Shown piece by piece: positions 36,150 through 45,067 of a stretch of 64,000 nucleotides of DNA. Position numbers and translations under genes: made by a program. Every line of letters starts with the position of its first letter. Position 1 is the first letter of the stretch. This DNA is from Rhizobiales bacterium 62-47. Lineage in GTDB: Bacteria > Pseudomonadota > Alphaproteobacteria > Rhizobiales > Xanthobacteraceae. Under the pieces are notes generated by a model, which was not told the origin of the DNA, searched no databases, and was given only the letters and a program-made list of their open reading frames with translations. Location of the stretch: the NCBI GenBank assembly GCA_001899255.1, contig MKVX01000018.1, positions 249,150-313,149 of the forward strand, read 5' to 3'.

Positions 36150-36680
36150 ATGATGTCCCATTGGCGACTCAGCACCTTCAGCGGCGTGCTGCTGGCTTGT
36201 TACTTCATCCCGGTATGGGCGATCGCAGCGTTCGGCATCGTGATGGCGCCGGTCCATGGCCTGTTCGAGCGGCCCAACGTCGCGGTGGCGATGTTCATCA
36301 GCGATTATCTGCATGCCGCGCCGCTTGTCACGATTCGTTTCGCCTGGTTGCTGGCGTTCAGCAAATTGACGGTCGTCGCCTTCTTCGCATTGTTCGCCGT
36401 GATGGTCGTGCGCGCTTCGGCGCGGAAAACCCGCAACTGCGACGAACCTCTTGCGATCGGCCTCAGCCTCGCCAGCATCGTCAGTTTCATCAGCATGGTC
36501 TGCGCGGCGCAGGTCAACGAACAGGCGGCGCTGCAATTGCACGCCACCGAATTGCTGTTGTTGCTCGGCACCTCGGTCTTGATGCTGGTCGAGCAACCGA
36601 AGCCGGAGGCGGCTCAGCCGCGCGCACCTGCTATCGTTGCAACAGCCCCAATTCTTGCACCACAGCTCCGGCTTCCTTGA
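36150..36680 (+). CDS. Hypothetical integral membrane protein
   Basis: 176 residues from the ATG at 36150 (an ATG also at 36153) with four predicted transmembrane helices: around residues 8-35, 55-90 and 100-140 (for example GVLLACYFIPVWAIAAFGIV and LAFSKLTVVAFFALFAVMVV). The tail is Pro/Ala-rich. No named family recognised. An upstream TTG at 36081 would add 23 residues. Its 3' end overlaps the convergent pcaC gene by 50 bases, which is unusual and suggests that the C-terminal tail is not constrained. Confidence 0.6.
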   Translation: MMSHWRLSTFSGVLLACYFIPVWAIAAFGIVMAPVHGLFERPNVAVAMFISDYLHAAPLVTIRFAWLLAFSKLTVVAFFALFAVMVVRASARKTRNCDEPLAIGLSLASIVSFISMVCAAQVNEQAALQLHATELLLLLGTSVLMLVEQPKPEAAQPRAPAIVATAPILAPQLRLP

Positions 36681-37023
36681 CCGCGTGATTTGCGGCGGGG
36701 ACGCCGCAATAGATCGCCTGTTGTAGCAGTATTTCCTTGATATCGTCCGGGGTGAAACCACCTTCGGCCAGCGCCGCGCGCACATGCAGGCGGAATTCAT
36801 CCCACTGGCCGAGCGCCACCATGGTGCCGATCACCAGTACGCGGCGCGTGCGCTCGTCGAAGTGTGGCCGCGTCCAGATCTCACCCCACGCATGGCGCGT
36901 GATGAGATCGATGAAGTCGGCATTGAAGGCATTCTTGTTGTTGATCGACTTGTCGACCCACGCATCGCCCAGCACCTTGCGGCGCATCGCCATACCGTTA
37001 TCGCGGCGTTGTTGATCGTCCAT
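36631..37023 (-). CDS. pcaC: 4-carboxymuconolactone decarboxylase
   Basis: 130 residues of the AhpD-like/CMD family: GMAMRRKVLGDAWVDKSI, FIDLITRHAWGEIWTRPHFD and LVIGTMVALGQWDEFRLHVR match PcaC of the beta-ketoadipate pathway, and GVPAANHAVKEA follows. It decarboxylates gamma-carboxymuconolactone to beta-ketoadipate enol-lactone. GGAG precedes the ATG. The pca genes run B-D-C on the same strand, with pcaC 145 bases after pcaD. Confidence 0.92.
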   Translation of the reverse strand: MDDQQRRDNGMAMRRKVLGDAWVDKSINNKNAFNADFIDLITRHAWGEIWTRPHFDERTRRVLVIGTMVALGQWDEFRLHVRAALAEGGFTPDDIKEILLQQAIYCGVPAANHAVKEAGAVVQELGLLQR

Positions 37024-37168
37024 GATGGTCTCCGGTTTTTTGTTCGAGCTTATTGAAGCTCAAATTGCAGATTGTCTTTCGCCGCAAACGAGGCGCGCTC
37101 CCTCTCCCATGGGGAGAGGTGAAGTCGTGGCGCGCGGCCTAACGTCGGTCGCGCTTTACGGCGTCGTC

Positions 37169-37951
37169 TCACCGTTGGGTCAAGAAGCCGATGACCGCCT
37201 CGGTGAAAGCGTGCGGCTGTTCGACATTGGAGATGTGCGCCGAGTCGAGAATGGTCATGCTGGCGCCGGGAATGTGGCTGCGAATGTATTCGCCCGCGGC
37301 AACGGTCGTCGCCGGGTCCTGCCGGCCCGCGATCACCAGCGTCGGACGCGTGATGCGCGGCAGCAGATCGCGCTGATCGAGCGTGCGCAGCGCTTCGCAG
37401 CAGGCGATGTAGCCTTGCTGCGGCGAGGCGATCAGCATCTCCTTCATGCGCGCGGTGGTTTGCGGTTCGCGTTCGCGGAAGTCCGCCGTCAGCCAGCCAC
37501 CGATCACCGCATCGGCCACGGAGGCGATGCCGCCCGCCTTCACGGCTTTGATGCGATTGTCCCAGTTGGTCGGATCCGGATAGTAGCAACTGGTGTTGCA
37601 CAGGATCATGCGGTCGAACCGATCAGGGGCGTTGGCGCCGAGCCATTGCCCGACCATGCCGCCCATCGACAGTCCGCACCAATGCGCCTTGGCGATGTTG
37701 AGATCGTCGAGAATCGCCAGCACGTCACGGCCGAAGCGCTCCATCGAATAGGGCCCGGGCGGGACGCCGGATTTGCCATGGCCGCGCCGGTCATAGCGGA
37801 TGACGCGAAACAGCTTGGTGAGCGCCGCCATTTGCGGCTCCCACATCGCCATGGTGCAGCCGAGCGAGTTCGACAGCATCAAGGTGGGGCCATCGTCGCG
37901 GCCATCGATCGCCACGTTGAGCAGGCAGCCATCGGCATCGATCATCGGCAT
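37169..37951 (-). CDS. pcaD: 3-oxoadipate enol-lactonase
   Basis: 260 residues of alpha/beta-hydrolase fold with the nucleophile elbow CGLSMGGMVG (Ser95). YDRRGHGKSGVPPGPYSMER is the conserved cap-side strand, and VIAGRQDPATTV with HISNVEQP contribute Asp and His. It hydrolyses beta-ketoadipate enol-lactone to beta-ketoadipate. Start at ATG 37949-37951, with another ATG two codons later. Follows pcaB after 151 bases that contain a palindromic repeat. Confidence 0.92.
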   Translation of the reverse strand: MPMIDADGCLLNVAIDGRDDGPTLMLSNSLGCTMAMWEPQMAALTKLFRVIRYDRRGHGKSGVPPGPYSMERFGRDVLAILDDLNIAKAHWCGLSMGGMVGQWLGANAPDRFDRMILCNTSCYYPDPTNWDNRIKAVKAGGIASVADAVIGGWLTADFREREPQTTARMKEMLIASPQQGYIACCEALRTLDQRDLLPRITRPTLVIAGRQDPATTVAAGEYIRSHIPGASMTILDSAHISNVEQPHAFTEAVIGFLTQR

Positions 37952-37994
37952 TCATAGGTCTCCACGTTCATTTGTCATTGCGAGATGGAAGCCG

Positions 37995-38085
37995 TCACCC
38001 TGAGGTGCGCGCTCTTGCGCGTCTCGAAGGGTGGCGGCGATCCTTCGAGGCTCGCGACGTTCGTCGCTCGCACCTCAGGATGACG
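37995..38085. repeat. Palindromic intergenic repeat, copy 2
   Basis: Two stems: CACCCTGAGGTGCGCGC/GCGCGTCTCGAAGGGTG and ATCCTTCGAGGCTCGCGAC/GTCGCTCGCACCTCAGGAT. Arms match the copies at 26239, 42661, 53016 and 63068. Lies between pcaD and pcaB. Confidence 0.85.
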
Positions 38086-38102
38086 CCGTCTCGAACCATG
38101 CC

Positions 38103-39461
38103 CTAGCTTTCATCCTTTAGCGACGCCAGCAGCCGGTCGATCAGCGCTTGCGAGACGCCTTGATAAGCCATCGGCTCGAACAGCGCGGCGAGTTTTTTCG
38201 CGTCGAGGTGCGCGGTGACGCGCGGATCTTCCGCCAGTACCTCGCGCAGGTGGCGTTTCGCTGCCACCGCCTTGCGTGAGGCATCCTCGATCAGGTGATG
38301 TGCGTCGCTTTTGCCGATGCTGGCCGCGAGCGCCATGCTGACGGCTTCCGCCATGATGAGTCCGTGCGTGGCGTCGAGGTTGGACCGCATACGCGCCGCA
38401 TCGACTTCCAGACCTTCCGCGATATCGACGATGGCGGCCAGTGCGCCGGAGGTGACGAGCTGCAACTGCGGCAGCGTTGGCCATTCCGCATGCCATGGAC
38501 CGGCACTGCGCTCATGATCTTGCACTTGCGCGGCGAAGATGGTGGCGGCGAGGTTCGGCGCCATGGTGGCGGCGGCGAGAGCCGACGCTGCGGCAACCGG
38601 ATTGCGCTTGTGCGGCATGGTCGAAGAGCCGCCGCGCCCGGCGCCGGCAGGCTCGAATGCTTCGCCGACATCGGTTTGCATCATCAGCGAGACGTCGCGG
38701 GCGATCTTGCCGCATGTGCCCGTCAGGATGGCGAATACCGAAGCCGCTTCGGCGATGCGGTCGCGATGGGTGTGCCACGGCGCATCGGGCAGCGGCAGCT
38801 TGAGCTCTCGTGCGAGGTGCTCAGCAACGGCGAGGCCCTTGTCGCCAAGCGCTGCCAGCGTTCCCGCCGCGCCGCCAAATTGCAGTGCCAGCGTGTTGGT
38901 GCGCAACGCCTTCAGCCGCACGCGCGAGCGATGCAGTGCGGCGGCATATTCCGCGAGCTTGAGACCGAACGGCATCGGCAGTGCGTGTTGGAGCCATGTG
39001 CGCGCGACGACGGCGGTCTGGCGATGCGTGATCGCAAGCCTGGCGAAGCCGGCGATGGCGCGGTCGAGGTCGGCGAGCAGCGCGTCGATGGCGGCGCGCA
39101 GGCCGAGCATGGTCGCGGTATCGATGACATCCTGGCTGGTTGCGCCCCAATGCACGTAACGCGCGGCGTCGGCATCGGCTTTGGCGACGTTGGCGGTCAG
39201 CGTCTTGACCAGCGGAATCGCCAGATTGCCGGCGCGGGTGGCCGCTTCGGCCAGCGCGGCGAGATCGAAATTCCCGGCGCAGCAGACGGCACCGATGGGA
39301 TCGGCTGCGGCCTGCGGAATAACGCCGGTGGCGGCCTCGGCGCGGGCCAGTGCGGCCTCGAAATCCAGCATGTGCTGGAGATAGGCGGAATCGTCGCAGA
39401 TCGCGCGCATCGCGGCGCTCGACAATAGCGGTGCAAGGAGGGGGGAAAGCGAGGTGCTCAT
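38103..39461 (-). CDS. pcaB: 3-carboxy-cis,cis-muconate cycloisomerase
   Basis: 452 residues of the fumarase/aspartase superfamily. GGSSTMPHKRNPVAAA is the signature loop; HWGATSQDVIDTATML and WLQHALPMPFGLKLAEY are the other conserved regions. It cyclises 3-carboxy-cis,cis-muconate in protocatechuate degradation. Upstream of pcaD and pcaC; pcaGH and a regulator are not in the window. Confidence 0.93.
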   Translation of the reverse strand: MSTSLSPLLAPLLSSAAMRAICDDSAYLQHMLDFEAALARAEAATGVIPQAAADPIGAVCCAGNFDLAALAEAATRAGNLAIPLVKTLTANVAKADADAARYVHWGATSQDVIDTATMLGLRAAIDALLADLDRAIAGFARLAITHRQTAVVARTWLQHALPMPFGLKLAEYAAALHRSRVRLKALRTNTLALQFGGAAGTLAALGDKGLAVAEHLARELKLPLPDAPWHTHRDRIAEAASVFAILTGTCGKIARDVSLMMQTDVGEAFEPAGAGRGGSSTMPHKRNPVAAASALAAATMAPNLAATIFAAQVQDHERSAGPWHAEWPTLPQLQLVTSGALAAIVDIAEGLEVDAARMRSNLDATHGLIMAEAVSMALAASIGKSDAHHLIEDASRKAVAAKRHLREVLAEDPRVTAHLDAKKLAALFEPMAYQGVSQALIDRLLASLKDES

Positions 39462-39650
39462 TTGGGGCGAGCCTAATCATTCTCCCGCGCTTATGCCAAT
39501 ACCTTGCTTGCGATTGCTCCGTCAGGACGCCGTCGCTGGCGCCTAATTCAATGGTCCCCTTTTCATTTATCCGATCTGGCGTTAGTTGAGTGCATCCAAA
39601 TCAAGATCATTCGATCGCCTTGCGGCGGCATATTTCGAGGAGGTGACCCC

Positions 39651-40097
39651 ATGGCCATGACGATGAATGGCGAAGTCCAGCTTGCCGCGCCGCGCGAAGT
39701 GGTCTGGGGCAAGCTCAACGATCCCGAAGTGCTGAAGGCCTGCATTCCCGGTTGCGAAGAACTCGAGAAGACCGAGGACAACGGTTTTCGTGCCGTTGCC
39801 AAGATGAAGGTGGGGCCGGTTTCGGCTCGCTTCAAAGGGCGTGTCACGCTGAGCGATCTCGATCCCCCGAACGGTTACAAGATCTCGGGCGAAGGTGAGG
39901 GCGGTGTTGCCGGTTTCGCCAAGGGCGGTGCCACGGTCGGGCTCACCGACAAGGATGGGGGCACGCTGCTGAGCTACAATGTCGAGGCGCAGATCGGCGG
40001 CAAACTGGCCCAGCTCGGACAGCGCCTGATCAACGGTTCGGCCAAGAAACTCGCCGATGAATTCTTCGCCAACTTCGCCAAGGCGGTGCAAGGCTAG
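39651..40097 (+). CDS. coxG: CoxG-like SRPBCC domain protein
   Basis: 148 residues: MAMTMNGEVQLAAPREVVWG, then KACIPGCEELEKTEDNGFRA and GGVAGFAKGGATVGL, the standard CoxG/SRPBCC pattern. CoxG proteins in CO dehydrogenase clusters anchor the enzyme to the membrane or help assemble it. GAGGAGGTG (39637-39645) is a strong ribosome binding site. First gene of a cox-like cluster on the plus strand. Confidence 0.9.
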   Translation: MAMTMNGEVQLAAPREVVWGKLNDPEVLKACIPGCEELEKTEDNGFRAVAKMKVGPVSARFKGRVTLSDLDPPNGYKISGEGEGGVAGFAKGGATVGLTDKDGGTLLSYNVEAQIGGKLAQLGQRLINGSAKKLADEFFANFAKAVQG

Positions 40098-40300
40098 CCG
40101 GGACCTACTGCGGTTATCGGCCTCGCGATCAATTCATTGTGTGGAAACCGGACGGGAATCGCGCCATCTGACGCAACTGCGTGAGGGCAACCCCGCGTTG
40201 TGCGAGGTTGCCCACCGCAACGATGACCCATATTATGGGCTTGGAATGATTTCAAAGAACCGCGCCGCACGTAATGCCGCGCGGGTGACAGCGAGGGCTG

Positions 40301-40786
40301 ATGGCCAAAATCTCTCTCATCGTGAACGGCAATCCGGTCACTGCGAATATCGATCCACGCACATTGCTGGTGCAATTCTTGCGCGAGAATCTGCGGCTGA
40401 CCGGCACCCATGTGGGGTGCGACACCTCGCAATGCGGCGCTTGCGTCGTGCATCTCGACGGCAAGGCGGTGAAATCCTGTACTACGCTGGCGGTGATGGC
40501 CGACGGTTCCAGCGTCACCACCATCGAGGGACTGGCCGCCGACGGCGCGCCACTGCATCCGATGCAGGAAGCCTTCCGCGAACATCACGGCCTGCAGTGC
40601 GGTTTCTGCACGCCGGGCATGATCATGACGGCCGTCGATATGGTGCACCGCAAGGGACACGATCTCGACGATCACACCATCCGCGAGGAGCTTGAGGGCA
40701 ATCTCTGTCGCTGCACCGGCTATCAGAATATCGTGCAGTCGATTGCAGCGGGCGCCAAGGCAATGGCCAAATCCGATCGCGCATAA
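40301..40786 (+). CDS. coxS: Molybdenum hydroxylase 2Fe-2S subunit (CoxS-like)
   Basis: 161 residues with eight expected cluster cysteines: C40, C45, C48 and C60 in the plant-ferredoxin-type domain and C100, C103, C136 and C138 in the helical domain ([10 protein letters not shown] and NLCRCTGYQ). It carries electrons between the molybdenum site and FAD. Gap of 57 bases to the FAD subunit, where a coxL gene would be expected in form II clusters. Confidence 0.94.
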   Translation: MAKISLIVNGNPVTANIDPRTLLVQFLRENLRLTGTHVGCDTSQCGACVVHLDGKAVKSCTTLAVMADGSSVTTIEGLAADGAPLHPMQEAFREHHGLQCGFCTPGMIMTAVDMVHRKGHDLDDHTIREELEGNLCRCTGYQNIVQSIAAGAKAMAKSDRA

Positions 40787-40843
40787 CCCGCGTCGCAAGA
40801 ACGCCGAGCACGACAACATTCACGACGACCCGAAGGGCTGTCC

Positions 40844-41650
40844 ATGTACGAATTCAAATATCATCGTCCGGCGACCGTGCGGCAGGCCGCAAATCTGCTG
40901 GTCAAGAACGAAGACGCCAAGCTGATCGCCGGCGGCCATACGCTGGTGCCGGTGATGAAGCAGCGGCTCGCTAGCCCGCCGCATCTGGTCGATCTGACCC
41001 GCATCGAAGGCCTCGACGGCATCGAGATGAAAGGGCGGTCGCTGGTGATCGGCGCCACCGCCAAGCATGTCGATGTTGCGAACTCGCCGATTGTCGGCGA
41101 AGCCATCCCGGCGTTGGCGGAACTGGCCGGCGTGATCGGCGATCCGGCGGTGCGCCACAAGGGCACAATTGGCGGCTCGCTCGCCAATAACGATCCGACC
41201 GCGGATTATCCCGCTGCCTGCCTGGCGCTCGGCGCAACCATCGTCACCAACAAGCGCCGGTTGAAGGCAGAGGAGTTCTTCCAGGGCCTGTTCACCACGG
41301 CGCTGGAGAGCGATGAAATCATCACGCGGGTGATGTTCCCACTGGCCAAGAAGGCGGCATACGTCAAGTTTCGCAATCAGGCCTCGCGCTATGCGCTGGT
41401 CGGCGTGTTCGTCGCGCGCCGCCCGTCGGATGTGCGCGTCGCCGTGACCGGTGCGGGCGCGGACGGCGTGTTCCGCGTCACCTCGTTCGAGGAGGCGCTC
41501 AAGAAGCGGTTCTCGTCGAAGGTGCTGGAGGGGTTGACTGTCCCCGCCGACGGGCTCAACAGCGATTTGCACGGTAGCGCGGAATATCGGGCGCATTTGA
41601 TCGGGGTATTGGCGCGCCGCGCCGTCGACGCCGCGAATAACCGGGCCTGA
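40844..41650 (+). CDS. coxM: Molybdenum hydroxylase FAD subunit (CoxM-like)
   Basis: 268 residues of the CoxM/FAD-binding PCMH family: LIAGGHTLVPVMKQRLASPP (28-47) and TIGGSLANNDPTADYPAACL (108-127) are the two flavin loops. It links the 2Fe-2S subunit to external electron acceptors. Next gene after coxS. Length is usual. Confidence 0.92.
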   Translation: MYEFKYHRPATVRQAANLLVKNEDAKLIAGGHTLVPVMKQRLASPPHLVDLTRIEGLDGIEMKGRSLVIGATAKHVDVANSPIVGEAIPALAELAGVIGDPAVRHKGTIGGSLANNDPTADYPAACLALGATIVTNKRRLKAEEFFQGLFTTALESDEIITRVMFPLAKKAAYVKFRNQASRYALVGVFVARRPSDVRVAVTGAGADGVFRVTSFEEALKKRFSSKVLEGLTVPADGLNSDLHGSAEYRAHLIGVLARRAVDAANNRA

Positions 41651-41670
41651 GGGCTCAGACTGAATGATCG

Positions 41671-42582
41671 ATGAGTACACCTGAAAGCCTACCGCAGTCG
41701 GTCGATGCCACGCTCGAACTGTTGAACAAGCGCGGTTACTTCGCCGAGCGCTCGCTGGCAACCGTGGTTTATCTCTCGCTGCGCATGGGACGTCCGCTGT
41801 TTCTCGAAGGCGAGGCGGGGGTTGGCAAGACCGAGATTGCCAAGGTGTTGTCCGCCGCGCTCGGCCGCAACCTGATCCGCCTGCAATGCTACGAGGGACT
41901 CGACGTCGCGTCCGCCGTCTACGAGTGGAACAGCGCGGCGCAGATGATCGCCATTCGTCTCGCCGAGGCGGCCGGTGATTCCGATCGCGAGCAACTGTCG
42001 CACGACATTTTCGACGAACGCTATCTGATCAAGCGGCCGCTGCTGCGGGCGCTGGAGCCGGACGTCGCCGGCGCGCCGGTGCTGCTGATCGACGAACTCG
42101 ATCGCGCCGACGAGGCGTTCGAAGCCTACCTGCTGGAAATCCTCAGCGACTTCCAGGTGACGATTCCCGAGCTTGGTACCAAGAAGGCGCCGCATCCGCC
42201 GATTGTCATCGTCACCTCCAATCGCACCCGTGAAATCCACGACGCGCTGAAGCGCCGTTGCCTCTATCATTGGGTGGACTACCCGTCCGCCGAGCGCGAG
42301 CTGGCCATCGTCAAATCGCGCGTACCGGGCATTTCCGCCAAGCTGTCGCAACAGGTGGTCCGCTTCGTTCAGGCGCTGCGGGATCAGGATTTCTACAAGA
42401 ATCCCGGCGTCGCCGAGACCATCGACTGGGCCACGGCGCTGACCCAGCTCGACGCCCGGTCGCTGACGCCCGAAGTGGTCGGCGATACGCTCGGCGCGCT
42501 GCTGAAATACCAGGATGACATAGCTAGAATGCAGGGCGGAACGCTGCAAAAGGTTTTGAAGGAGGCCACCGCCGATATATAA
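41671..42582 (+). CDS. coxD: MoxR-family AAA+ ATPase (CoxD-like)
   Basis: 303 residues. Walker A GEAGVGKT (47-54), Walker B VLLIDELD (137-144). MoxR-type ATPases in cox clusters are required for assembly of the active-site [CuSMoO2] or maturation of the molybdenum enzyme. Start ATG 41671, 20 bases after coxM. Pairs with the VWA protein downstream, as in other MoxR-VWA chaperone systems. Confidence 0.9.
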   Translation: MSTPESLPQSVDATLELLNKRGYFAERSLATVVYLSLRMGRPLFLEGEAGVGKTEIAKVLSAALGRNLIRLQCYEGLDVASAVYEWNSAAQMIAIRLAEAAGDSDREQLSHDIFDERYLIKRPLLRALEPDVAGAPVLLIDELDRADEAFEAYLLEILSDFQVTIPELGTKKAPHPPIVIVTSNRTREIHDALKRRCLYHWVDYPSAERELAIVKSRVPGISAKLSQQVVRFVQALRDQDFYKNPGVAETIDWATALTQLDARSLTPEVVGDTLGALLKYQDDIARMQGGTLQKVLKEATADI

Positions 42583-42660
42583 GGTGGTATATTACGATGG
42601 TGACGATAGCCCATCATACCGATGGCGCGAGTTAGAGCCTCGGTGGATAAGCGGTCGTCG

Positions 42661-42704
42661 GCCTTCGAGGCTCGCCGCTGATGCGGCTCGCACCTCGGGT
42701 TAAC
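42661..42704. repeat. Palindromic intergenic repeat, partial copy 3
   Basis: CCTTCGAGGCTCGCCGC/GCGGCTCGCACCTCGGGTT stem; only one hairpin with diverged arms. Between coxD and coxE. Confidence 0.65.
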
Positions 42705-42743
42705 GCTGACCCCTCCATTCCGGTGCGAGACAGGATACCGTGA

Positions 42744-43940
42744 ATGACCACCGCTGAGCCCGTCACTGGACTGATTGCCGACAATGTCGTCGGCTTTGCT
42801 CGCGCGCTGCGGGCGGCGGGGATTCCAGTCGGACCGGGCTCGGTGATCGATGCGCTGAAGGCCCTGCAGCTGATCGATATCGGCAATCGCGGCGAGGTTT
42901 ACGCCACGCTGCAATCGGTGTTCGTCACGCGCCACGAGCATATGCTGATCTTCGCGCAGGCGTTCGATCTGTTTTTCCGCCCGGCGCAGGAATGGAAGAA
43001 CCTCCTCGACTCGGTGCCGCTGCCTGACAACGCCAAGCCGAAACCGGCCCCAGCCTCGCGCCGTGTGCAGGAAGCCATGACGCCGCAGCAGTCGCTGCAA
43101 TCGACGCAGGCACCGGAGGAGCAGGAAATCCGACTCTCGGTGTCGGATCACGAGATCCTGCAGAAGAAAGACTTCGCGCAGATGAGCGCGGCTGAGATCG
43201 CCGACGTCACCCGCGCTATCGCCAACATGAAACTGCCGCAGGCCGAATTGCGCACCCGGCGCTTCGCTCCCGATGCACGCGGGTTGAAACTCGATCTGCG
43301 CCGCACCATCCGCGCCAGCCTGCGCACCGGCGGCGATATCGTCGATCTGCGTCACCTGGGGCGCATCGACAAGCCGGCGCCGATTGTGGCGCTGCTCGAT
43401 ATCTCGGGCTCGATGAGCGAATACACCCGGCTGTTTCTGCATTTCCTGCATGCCATCACCGATGCCCGCAAGCGCGTCTCGGTGTTTCTGTTCGGCACCC
43501 GGCTGACCAACGTGACGCGGGCGTTGCGGGCGCGCGACCCGGACGAGGCGCTGGCAAGCTGTTCGTCCACGGTCGAGGACTGGGCCGGAGGCACTCGCAT
43601 CGCCACCTCGCTGCAGACGTTCAACAAGCTTTGGGGCCGCCGCGTGCTCGGACAGGGCGCGATCGTGTTGCTGATTTCAGATGGATTGGAGCGCGAGGCG
43701 GATTCCAAGCTGGCGTTCGAAATGGACCGGTTGCACCGTTCCTGCCGTCGCCTGATCTGGCTCAATCCGCTGCTTCGATACAGTGGTTTCGAACCTAAGG
43801 CTCAAGGAATCAAAATGATGCTGCCTTATGTTGACGAATTCCGGCCCGTGCATAACTTATCCTCTATCGAGGATCTGATCGCCGCGCTCTCCGCAGCGCC
43901 TTCGCCGCATCGGCGCGATGCGATCCGCCCAGCAGCTTGA
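42744..43940 (+). CDS. coxE: VWA domain protein (CoxE-like)
   Basis: 398 residues. The MIDAS metal site is D219-x-S-x-S in DISGSMSEYTRL, and LISDGLERE follows. The N-terminus is helical. CoxE proteins work with CoxD in metallocluster assembly. It follows coxD after 161 bases that contain a repeat. Confidence 0.9.
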   Translation: MTTAEPVTGLIADNVVGFARALRAAGIPVGPGSVIDALKALQLIDIGNRGEVYATLQSVFVTRHEHMLIFAQAFDLFFRPAQEWKNLLDSVPLPDNAKPKPAPASRRVQEAMTPQQSLQSTQAPEEQEIRLSVSDHEILQKKDFAQMSAAEIADVTRAIANMKLPQAELRTRRFAPDARGLKLDLRRTIRASLRTGGDIVDLRHLGRIDKPAPIVALLDISGSMSEYTRLFLHFLHAITDARKRVSVFLFGTRLTNVTRALRARDPDEALASCSSTVEDWAGGTRIATSLQTFNKLWGRRVLGQGAIVLLISDGLEREADSKLAFEMDRLHRSCRRLIWLNPLLRYSGFEPKAQGIKMMLPYVDEFRPVHNLSSIEDLIAALSAAPSPHRRDAIRPAA

Positions 43941-43954
43941 ACGAGAGGTCCGCC

Positions 43955-44278
43955 ATGCTCGATCGCGATGAAGATATTCTGCAGGCTGCCGAGGAATGGA
44001 AAAAAGCCGGACGCGGCGTCGCGCTGGCCACGGTGGTCGAAACCTGGGGGTCGGCGCCACGGCCGGCGGGGTCGAGCCTCGTCATCAACGACGAAGGCGC
44101 CTTTCTCGGTTCGGTATCCGGTGGTTGCGTTGAAGGCGCGGTGGTGACCGAAGCGCTCGATATCATCGCCTCAGGTAAGCCCAAGCTGCTGGAATTCGGA
44201 GTCGCCGATGAGACGGCTTTCAACGTCGGGCTCTCCTGTGGCGGCACCATTCGGGTGTTTGTCGAGAAGGTGGCCTAG
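43955..44278 (+). CDS. XdhC family N-terminal-type protein (split)
   Basis: 107 residues: LATVVETWGSAPRPAGSSLV followed by GSVSGGCVEGAVVTEALDII is the XdhC/CoxI N-terminal domain. XdhC proteins bind molybdenum cofactor and promote its insertion. Here the protein holds only the N-terminal half; the C-terminal Rossmann half is a separate gene downstream, an arrangement also seen in other cox-type clusters. ATG 43955 follows GAGAGG. Confidence 0.88.
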   Translation: MLDRDEDILQAAEEWKKAGRGVALATVVETWGSAPRPAGSSLVINDEGAFLGSVSGGCVEGAVVTEALDIIASGKPKLLEFGVADETAFNVGLSCGGTIRVFVEKVA

Positions 44279-44371
44279 TCGAGCTGCAGAGCTACCGGTG
44301 TCCTTGCGTTTCCGAGGTTCGTTCATAGGGCGCCGCTATCGTTTACGAACTTCGGATGCGGGGCATTTGTC

Positions 44372-45067
44372 GTGAATCTGGAGACTCTGGCGCAAGTCAA
44401 TATCGAACGTGCCGCACGACGGCCAGTGTTCGTCGTGACCGACGTGAGCAATGGCGATCAGCGTCTGGTGAAGGCCGCCGATCTCGCGTCGGATCCGCTG
44501 CGCAACGAACTCAGCAAGCAGTTGCGCATGGGCAAGAGCGCCGTGGTCGAGGCCGCCGACGGCAAGAAGCTGTTCATCAACGTCTATGCGCCGACGGCCA
44601 AGATGGTCATCATCGGCGCGGTGCATATCAGTCAGGCACTGGCCCCGCTGGCCCGTTCGCTGGGTTACGATGTGACGGTGGTCGATCCGCGCACGGCCTT
44701 CGCGACGCCGGAGCGCTTCCCGGATGTGAACGTCGTTGCCGAGTGGCCGGACGTGGCCTTGCCGCCGCTCAATGTCGATCACTATACCGCCTTCGTCGCG
44801 GTGACTCACGATCCCAAGATCGACGATCCGGCGCTGCTGCACGCATTCAAATCGAACTGCTTTTATATCGGCGCGTTGGGGTCGCGTAAAACACACGCCA
44901 AGCGCGTCGAGAGATTGAAGGCGCAGGGCGCGACCGATGCCGACCTCGCCAGCATTCATGCGCCGATCGGACTCCCCATCGGCGCGATATCGCCAGGCGA
45001 AGTTGCGGTTGCGATCATGGCGCAGATCACCGCCCAATTGCGGCTTCCGAAGGAAGGTGCAGCGTGA
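44372..45067 (+). CDS. XdhC family C-terminal-type protein (split)
   Basis: 231 residues from a GTG at 44372. VIIGAVHISQALAPLARSLG, VTHDPKIDDPALL and YIGALGSRKTHAKRVERL are the Rossmann-like XdhC C-terminal domain, and GLPIGAISPGEVAVAIMAQI ends it. Complements the preceding XdhC half. Its stop overlaps the next gene's GTG by four bases. Confidence 0.9.
   Translation: MNLETLAQVNIERAARRPVFVVTDVSNGDQRLVKAADLASDPLRNELSKQLRMGKSAVVEAADGKKLFINVYAPTAKMVIIGAVHISQALAPLARSLGYDVTVVDPRTAFATPERFPDVNVVAEWPDVALPPLNVDHYTAFVAVTHDPKIDDPALLHAFKSNCFYIGALGSRKTHAKRVERLKAQGATDADLASIHAPIGLPIGAISPGEVAVAIMAQITAQLRLPKEGAA

Noticed and set aside
37100-37125. CTCTCCCATGGGGAGAGG hairpin near pcaC/pcaD
   Set aside because: A simple palindrome without a T tract or related copies apart from a loose match at 56390-56405; not enough to call a terminator.
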